This document shows, piece after piece, positions 60,181 through 64,000 of a DNA stretch of 64,000 bases. The notes beneath the pieces were generated by a model. The model made no database searches and was not told where the DNA came from. It worked only from the letters and a program-made list of their open reading frames with translations. Position 1 is the stretch's first letter. Every line of letters starts with the position of its first letter. The stretch spans positions 62,001 through 126,000 of the forward strand of contig NZ_LNUA01000029.1 in assembly GCF_009764355.1 (NCBI RefSeq), in the 5' to 3' direction. This DNA comes from Companilactobacillus bobalius (GTDB taxonomy: Bacteria > Bacillota > Bacilli > Lactobacillales > Lactobacillaceae). The translations under genes were made by a program, and so were the position numbers.

Positions 60181-61074
60181 CTATTTGAATTCTTTCATCA
60201 ACCAGTTATATGATTTTGGAGTAGCTTTAGTCCAATATGTCCAATTGTGGTTATCCCCAGTATCCTTAACATATTTAACTGAATATTTATCTTTCTTCAA
60301 AGTCTTAACGAATCTATTAACATTCTTAATTGGAACAGTTGTATCATCTGATGTTGTTTCAACATAGAATTTAACTGGTTTTGTATCTTTATTGATATAC
60401 TTTGTTGGGAACAAACCGTCATAAACTTTGTCAGACCAATTAGTCTTACCATTAGTAAATGCATGCATGTTCATTCTGATAGGATTATCTTTTGGTAAAC
60501 TGTACCAAACAGATGGTGAAATCAATAATGCTTTAGAGAAGTACTTAGAATATTTCAATGATAATCTTGCAGCAGCATAACCACCCATCGAAATACCACC
60601 AATAGCGTGATCATTTCTTGATGAAGATACTTTATATGTTGAATCAATTTTTGGTACTAAATCTTTCATGATGGCACTTTCCATTTGCATGCCACCTTTT
60701 TGGTTAACATAGAAACTGTTAAAACCATCGATAAAGACCACAATTGCCTTTTGATTATTTCTCTTCATAGCTCCATCGAGCATTTGTTGAGAATTAAATC
60801 TTTCTAATAAATTTCTATGATTTCCATATAATCCATGCATCATATAAACGACTGGATATTTCTTATTACTACTAGGGTTATATCCACCTGGTAGATAAAC
60901 GTCGTAATTCCAATCAAGATGCAATTTCTTGGAATACATCGTTGTTGTAGTTACTGTACTAATTGGTGAAACTTTAGTAGCAGCTTGAGCAGTAGAACCG
61001 GTAAAAGTAGCTATTCCCAGCATTGCAATTACGCCGGATAAAATAACTAAAAATCTTTTAACACATGATTTCAT
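60181..61074 (-). CDS. Secreted alpha/beta-hydrolase esterase
   Basis: 297-aa esterase-D/tributyrin-esterase-like protein. Signal peptide: basic KSCVKRF, hydrophobic core to about residue 22, likely cleavage after AQA (residue 31). Nucleophile Ser162 in GGISMGGYA, an oxyanion-type HGLYGNHRN segment, acidic DD at 243-244, and His276 in GDNHNW complete a triad. ATG 61074 chosen because the signal peptide starts there; GGGGGT lies about 10 nt upstream. It lies 13 nt before murP and shares its cre site, so it is the first gene of the MurNAc operon. A role on ester groups of peptidoglycan is inferred. Confidence 0.85.
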   Translation of the reverse strand: MKSCVKRFLVILSGVIAMLGIATFTGSTAQAATKVSPISTVTTTTMYSKKLHLDWNYDVYLPGGYNPSSNKKYPVVYMMHGLYGNHRNLLERFNSQQMLDGAMKRNNQKAIVVFIDGFNSFYVNQKGGMQMESAIMKDLVPKIDSTYKVSSSRNDHAIGGISMGGYAAARLSLKYSKYFSKALLISPSVWYSLPKDNPIRMNMHAFTNGKTNWSDKVYDGLFPTKYINKDTKPVKFYVETTSDDTTVPIKNVNRFVKTLKKDKYSVKYVKDTGDNHNWTYWTKATPKSYNWLMKEFK

Positions 61075-61095
61075 AATAATTACCCCCAAATATTT

Positions 61096-61109
61096 TGTTA
61101 CCGCTTACA
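61096..61109 (-). promoter_or_regulatory. Perfect cre site upstream of the esterase-MurNAc operon
   Basis: Minus strand TGTAAGCGGTAACA matches the cre consensus at all 14 positions, 22 nt before the esterase start. CcpA repression of MurNAc use is expected. Confidence 0.8.
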
Positions 61110-61204
61110 GATAAATAATACCTCGTTAAAATAAAATTTCAAGATATTCATCAATATTTTTAAAATTATAAAATAATATTTCATAATACAAAAAGTATAT
61201 TTTT

Positions 61205-61254
61205 TGTAAACGTTATCTTTTTTTATTGACTTCTACCTAAGTCCCAACAATAAT
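61205..61254 (+). promoter_or_regulatory. Promoter and cre-like site of aldo-keto reductase gene
   Basis: TTGACT (61226-61231), 17-bp spacer and AATAAT (61249-61254) form a -35/-10 pair. TGTAAACGTTATCT (61205-61218), just upstream, matches cre at 13 of 14 positions. A cre upstream of -35 is more typical of CcpA activation. Confidence 0.65.
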
Positions 61255-61285
61255 TGAAGTGATACTTAATATTGGAGGCAATCAT

Positions 61286-62206
61286 ATGAAACAACGTTAT
61301 ATTGGTGAAACCAACTGGCAAACATCTGCAGTTGCTCTAGGTATTATGCGTATGAATAGTTTAAGTCCTGAACAAGCTGCTAAGGCTATCGACACCGCTT
61401 ATGATAGTGGAATTAACTACATTGACTCCGCTGACATCTACGGCGGTGGCGATTCTGAAAAGGTTTTTGGTCAAGCATTGAAACAAAGTAGTGTTAAAAG
61501 AGAAGATTTATTTATTCAATCCAAAGGTGGAATCGTACCTGGAAAAAGATATGACTTCTCTAAAAAACATTTAATTGATGCCGTTGATGGCTGTTTGGAA
61601 CGTTTAGGTGTCGATTATTTAGATTCATTCCTACTTCACAGACCTGATCCATTAATGGAACCAGATGAAGTTGCTGAAGCATTTGACGAATTACAGACAT
61701 CAGGTAAAGTCCGTCATTTCGGTGTTTCTAACTTTAATCCTGAACAATTTATGTTCTTACAAGAGAATCTTGATCAAAGACTTCTTATCAGTCAATTACA
61801 ATTCAGTATCATGCATTCTGGAATGATTGATTTTGGTTTACATACTAATATGACAGATACACGTTCAATCAATCATGATGGTGGACTTCTAGAATTCTCC
61901 AGACGTATGGGAGTAACTCTCCAAGCTTGGTCACCATTCCAATATGGCACATTTGCCGGAACATTCATTAACAATGACAAGTTCCCTAAATTAAATAAGA
62001 AACTACAAGAATTAGCAGATAAATACGGTGTAAGTAAGAATGCTATTGCTGCAGCCTGGATTCTTAGACATCCCGCTGATATTCAAGTTATTATCGGAAC
62101 AATGAATCCCGAACATATCGCTGACAGTGCTAAAGGTGGAGATATCGATCTTACTAAACAAGAGTGGTATGACATCTACTTCGCCGCTGGTAATGATTTG
62201 CCTTAA
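61286..62206 (+). CDS. Aldo-keto reductase (YdhF-like)
   Basis: 306-aa NADPH-dependent TIM-barrel reductase. Seen: catalytic Tyr and Asp in DSADIYGGGDSEK, Lys in IQSKGGI, His in LLHRPDPL, and the NADPH-binding WILRHPADIQVIIGT near the C-terminus. It matches the YdhF subgroup of bacterial aldo-keto reductases; substrates are unknown. ATG 61286 has GGAGG 8 nt upstream; the frame to 61259 adds nine residues before that site. It is monocistronic and divergent from the esterase-MurNAc operon. Confidence 0.9.
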   Translation: MKQRYIGETNWQTSAVALGIMRMNSLSPEQAAKAIDTAYDSGINYIDSADIYGGGDSEKVFGQALKQSSVKREDLFIQSKGGIVPGKRYDFSKKHLIDAVDGCLERLGVDYLDSFLLHRPDPLMEPDEVAEAFDELQTSGKVRHFGVSNFNPEQFMFLQENLDQRLLISQLQFSIMHSGMIDFGLHTNMTDTRSINHDGGLLEFSRRMGVTLQAWSPFQYGTFAGTFINNDKFPKLNKKLQELADKYGVSKNAIAAAWILRHPADIQVIIGTMNPEHIADSAKGGDIDLTKQEWYDIYFAAGNDLP

Positions 62207-62225
62207 AATAAAATAACTTTAAGAT

Positions 62226-62277
62226 AAAACAAAAGATCGCCGACTCTCTTATGGGAATTGACGATCTTTTGTTTTAT
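62226..62277. terminator. Terminator after aldo-keto reductase gene
   Basis: AAAACAAAAGATCG pairs with CGATCTTTTGTTTT across a partly paired centre. Confidence 0.85.
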
Positions 62278-62318
62278 TTACTAAATTTTTCTATATATCT
62301 TTGTGTGATTTCATCTTT

Positions 62319-62340
62319 TGTAACCGCTTAATTATATAAT
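62319..62340 (+). promoter_or_regulatory. Promoter -10 and cre-like site of azoreductase-type gene
   Basis: TGTAACCGCTTAAT (62319-62332) matches cre at 12 of 14 positions and lies immediately before a consensus -10 TATAAT (62335-62340). Overlap with the core promoter would favour repression. Confidence 0.55.
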
Positions 62341-62374
62341 GGTAATAATCAAGAAAGAAAAGAGGTTCCTCTCT

Positions 62375-63016
62375 ATGTCAACAGTATTAGTTATCTACGC
62401 ACATCCCCAATCAGACAAAGAATCATCTACTAAAGCTCTATACAATCACTTCATTAATGCCTATAAAACCAGTCATCCTAACGATAAAATTATTGAACAC
62501 AACGTTTCAGAATACATGCCTTTCCCTCTGAATAAAATTGCTATCTCCATTTATAACAAATCGATGGCTCGCCAATCTTTCAATGCCGATGAAGAAAGAT
62601 TTAAAGAGGCTAGACAAAAATGGATCGACGAATTCGTTCAAGCTGATAAATATGTCTTTGTAAATCCAATGTACAATCTCTTTATTCCTGCAGAAATGAA
62701 AAGTTACATCGATATTGTGATGCAAGTTCCTGATACATTCCATTACACTAGTGCAGGTATCCCTGAAGGTAACTTACACAATAAAAAAGCTATTCATATT
62801 CAAGCTAACGGTGGTAACTACCATGGTTCAAATGGTGCTCCTGATGCAAGTTCCTTAGATCTTGGTCATCAATACATTGGTACAATTCTTCACATTATGG
62901 GTGTTGATGATTATCAAGGTGTCTTTGCTGAAGGTATGGATCACGATCCACAAAACGCTGAAAAGATTCTAAATCAGGCTTTCGAAAAAGCTGAAGAAGC
63001 TGGTAAAAACTTCTAG
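62375..63016 (+). CDS. FMN-dependent NADH azoreductase/quinone reductase family protein (AzoR-like)
   Basis: 213-aa flavodoxin-fold reductase. Seen: VLVIYAHPQSDKESSTKAL (FMN phosphate loop), FVNPMYNLFIPAEMKSYIDIV (FMN isoalloxazine contacts), and QANGGNYHG near 150. Family enzymes reduce quinones or azo compounds with two electrons. ATG 62375 follows AAGAGGTT; the upstream frame from 62339 has no family match. Monocistronic, terminated by an imperfect hairpin. Confidence 0.9.
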   Translation: MSTVLVIYAHPQSDKESSTKALYNHFINAYKTSHPNDKIIEHNVSEYMPFPLNKIAISIYNKSMARQSFNADEERFKEARQKWIDEFVQADKYVFVNPMYNLFIPAEMKSYIDIVMQVPDTFHYTSAGIPEGNLHNKKAIHIQANGGNYHGSNGAPDASSLDLGHQYIGTILHIMGVDDYQGVFAEGMDHDPQNAEKILNQAFEKAEEAGKNF

Positions 63017-63017
63017 A

Positions 63018-63066
63018 CAAAAAAGACTCCTATCGCCCAATAATTGGGAAATAGAAGCCTTTTTGT
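63018..63066 (+). terminator. Terminator after azoreductase-type gene
   Basis: AAAAAAGACTCCTAT pairs imperfectly with ATAGAAGCCTTTTT around an inner CCCAATAATTGGG stem, then a T-run. Confidence 0.7.
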
Positions 63067-63135
63067 TAACATTTAGTTAGTGTTATTATTGATGCATGTC
63101 GTTATGACGATTAATAATCAAATCGAGGTTTATCC

Positions 63136-63993
63136 ATGGAAACTGAATCAGACGCCAATGAAGTTATTGAAGCTATGAAATGGCAAATACATCACACAAA
63201 GAAGCAAATTGAATCATTACATAAAGCTATTACACGTATCGGTGACGTTGAACAACTAAAAGTAAAAGGTACCCTGCTTAAAACCTATGCCTCACAAATT
63301 GATACCAAAAAAGGTTATGTTATTTTACCTGATTACCGAGACCAAAAGGAAATAACCATCTACTTAGATACTAAGAAATCAATTATTGATAACGCTGAAA
63401 ACTACTTTCATCAATATCATCGTGATCAACGTGGATTGAAAACTATTCAAGATAACTTGAATAATGCTGAGAAAAATCTTCAAAAACAAATGACACGTCA
63501 ATCTGATTTCGACCTAACAGATCCTCACCAAATCGAACTGGTCAGAGAACAATTAATTGCTGAAGATGCTATAAAAACTAAAATTTTGCATTCATCTAAA
63601 GCTCCAGAACCCGCTCATCCACGTCGTTTCTACACAACCGACCACGTTTTAGTTGAAGTTGGTAAAAATAGCGATCAAAATGACCACTTAACATTGACCG
63701 CCAATAAAGATTACTATTGGATGCACGTCAGTGAACTGGCTGGTTCTCACGTGGTCGTTCACAGTGCCCACCCCAGCAAACAAACATTATTGGAGGCTGC
63801 CAATTTGACTGCTTATTACAGTAAAGGCCGTGGACTAAAACAAGTACCTGTTGACGCTTTAAAAGTTGGACAATTATTCAAACCTGAAGGTGCCAAATCA
63901 GGATTAGTTATGTTTAACGGTAAAGCCGACACTTTAACAGTTGATCCTGATAAAGAATTAGCTCAAAAACTATCTGAAAAGAATTCAAAATAA
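63136..63993 (+). CDS. Short RqcH/FbpA-like protein: coiled coil plus NFACT-R domain only
   Basis: 285 aa. Residues about 10-165 match the middle of RqcH-type proteins: helical segments around GTLLKTYASQIDTKKGYVILPDY, KEITIYLDTKKSIIDNAENYF and a coiled coil to about 140. Residues about 180-260 form the NFACT-R (DUF814) RNA-binding domain (HPRRFYTTDHVLVEVGKNS, YYWMHVSELAGSHVVVHS, EAANLTAYYSKGRG). The N-terminal NFACT-N domain of full RqcH (about 570 aa), which carries residues needed for tRNA binding and alanine tailing, is absent. ATG 63136 has a GAGG site and its own upstream region, so it is a genuine short gene rather than a cut one. AAGGAG after the stop suggests another gene begins beyond the window. 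Confidence 0.8.
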   Translation: METESDANEVIEAMKWQIHHTKKQIESLHKAITRIGDVEQLKVKGTLLKTYASQIDTKKGYVILPDYRDQKEITIYLDTKKSIIDNAENYFHQYHRDQRGLKTIQDNLNNAEKNLQKQMTRQSDFDLTDPHQIELVREQLIAEDAIKTKILHSSKAPEPAHPRRFYTTDHVLVEVGKNSDQNDHLTLTANKDYYWMHVSELAGSHVVVHSAHPSKQTLLEAANLTAYYSKGRGLKQVPVDALKVGQLFKPEGAKSGLVMFNGKADTLTVDPDKELAQKLSEKNSK

Positions 63994-64000
63994 GGAGTTC

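Noticed and set aside
1..64000. CRISPR array, prophage, insertion sequence or tRNA genes
   Set aside because: No regularly spaced repeats, transposase or integrase motifs, or cloverleaf sequences were seen on reading both strands.

Overview
The window is a low-GC Firmicute chromosome segment, most likely from a member of the Lactobacillaceae (Companilactobacillus-like; the genus is a guess). The evidence is AT-rich codon use, strong GGAGG ribosome sites, TTG/GTG starts, many PTS permeases, class III ribonucleotide reductase, CopY-type cop boxes and CcpA-type cre sites. I saw no tRNA, rRNA, CRISPR array, insertion sequence or phage gene.

Layout. (1) 1-3848: an aromatic-acid (quinate/shikimate-type) cluster with two tandem AroE-like dehydrogenases (one cut by the window edge), an SDR and a TIM-barrel enzyme broken by a 1-nt frameshift, divergent from a LysR regulator. 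(2) 3866-5572: HxlR regulator divergent from an Old Yellow Enzyme-type reductase. (3) 5662-8332: copper efflux operon with two small cupredoxins and a Cu(I) ATPase lacking an N-terminal metal-binding domain, under two cop boxes. (4) 8454-13579: nrdD-nrdG, a pentapeptide-repeat protein and an M20 peptidase. (5) 13625-20440: a glucose-superfamily EIIBCA PTS divergent from an unusual (alpha/alpha)6 glycoside hydrolase and a GntR regulator that seems to use an ATT/ATC start, then ASCH and membrane GDPD proteins.

(6) 20501-63016 is an almost continuous sugar-utilisation region. 20591-25404 is a fructose-family PTS with a MalY-like PLP enzyme and a PRD regulator. 25437-30876 is a fructose-family PTS with a GH38 alpha-mannosidase and an RpiR regulator (resembles mngAB). 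32719-40085 is a GntR-controlled operon: lactose-family EIIC, small membrane protein, MupG-like phosphoglycosidase, deacetylase-type amidohydrolase, DgaE-like ammonia lyase, DgaF-like aldolase and KDG kinase. Together these could form a complete route from an N-acetyl-aminoaldonate-containing glycoside to pyruvate and glyceraldehyde-3-phosphate. 40579-48139 is a second alpha-mannoside locus (GH1, GH125, GntR, EIIC, GH38). 48442-55711 is an alpha/beta-galactoside operon (EIIC, DUF3284, GH36, GH42) under LacI. 55875-61074 is a MurNAc operon (secreted esterase, MurP, MupG, MurQ, MurR-like). Aldo-keto reductase and azoreductase-type genes follow. (7) 63136-63993 encodes an RqcH/FbpA paralogue that lacks the N-terminal NFACT domain.

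The regions share a pattern: a PTS imports and phosphorylates a glycoside, an intracellular hydrolase cleaves it, a local repressor senses it, and cre sites place several operons under carbon catabolite control. Three lactose-family EIIC permeases have no EIIA or EIIB gene in the window, so shared components elsewhere are implied. The best candidates for under-described biology are the Dga-type operon, the esterase heading the MurNAc operon, the cupredoxin/ATPase division of labour and the short NFACT protein.
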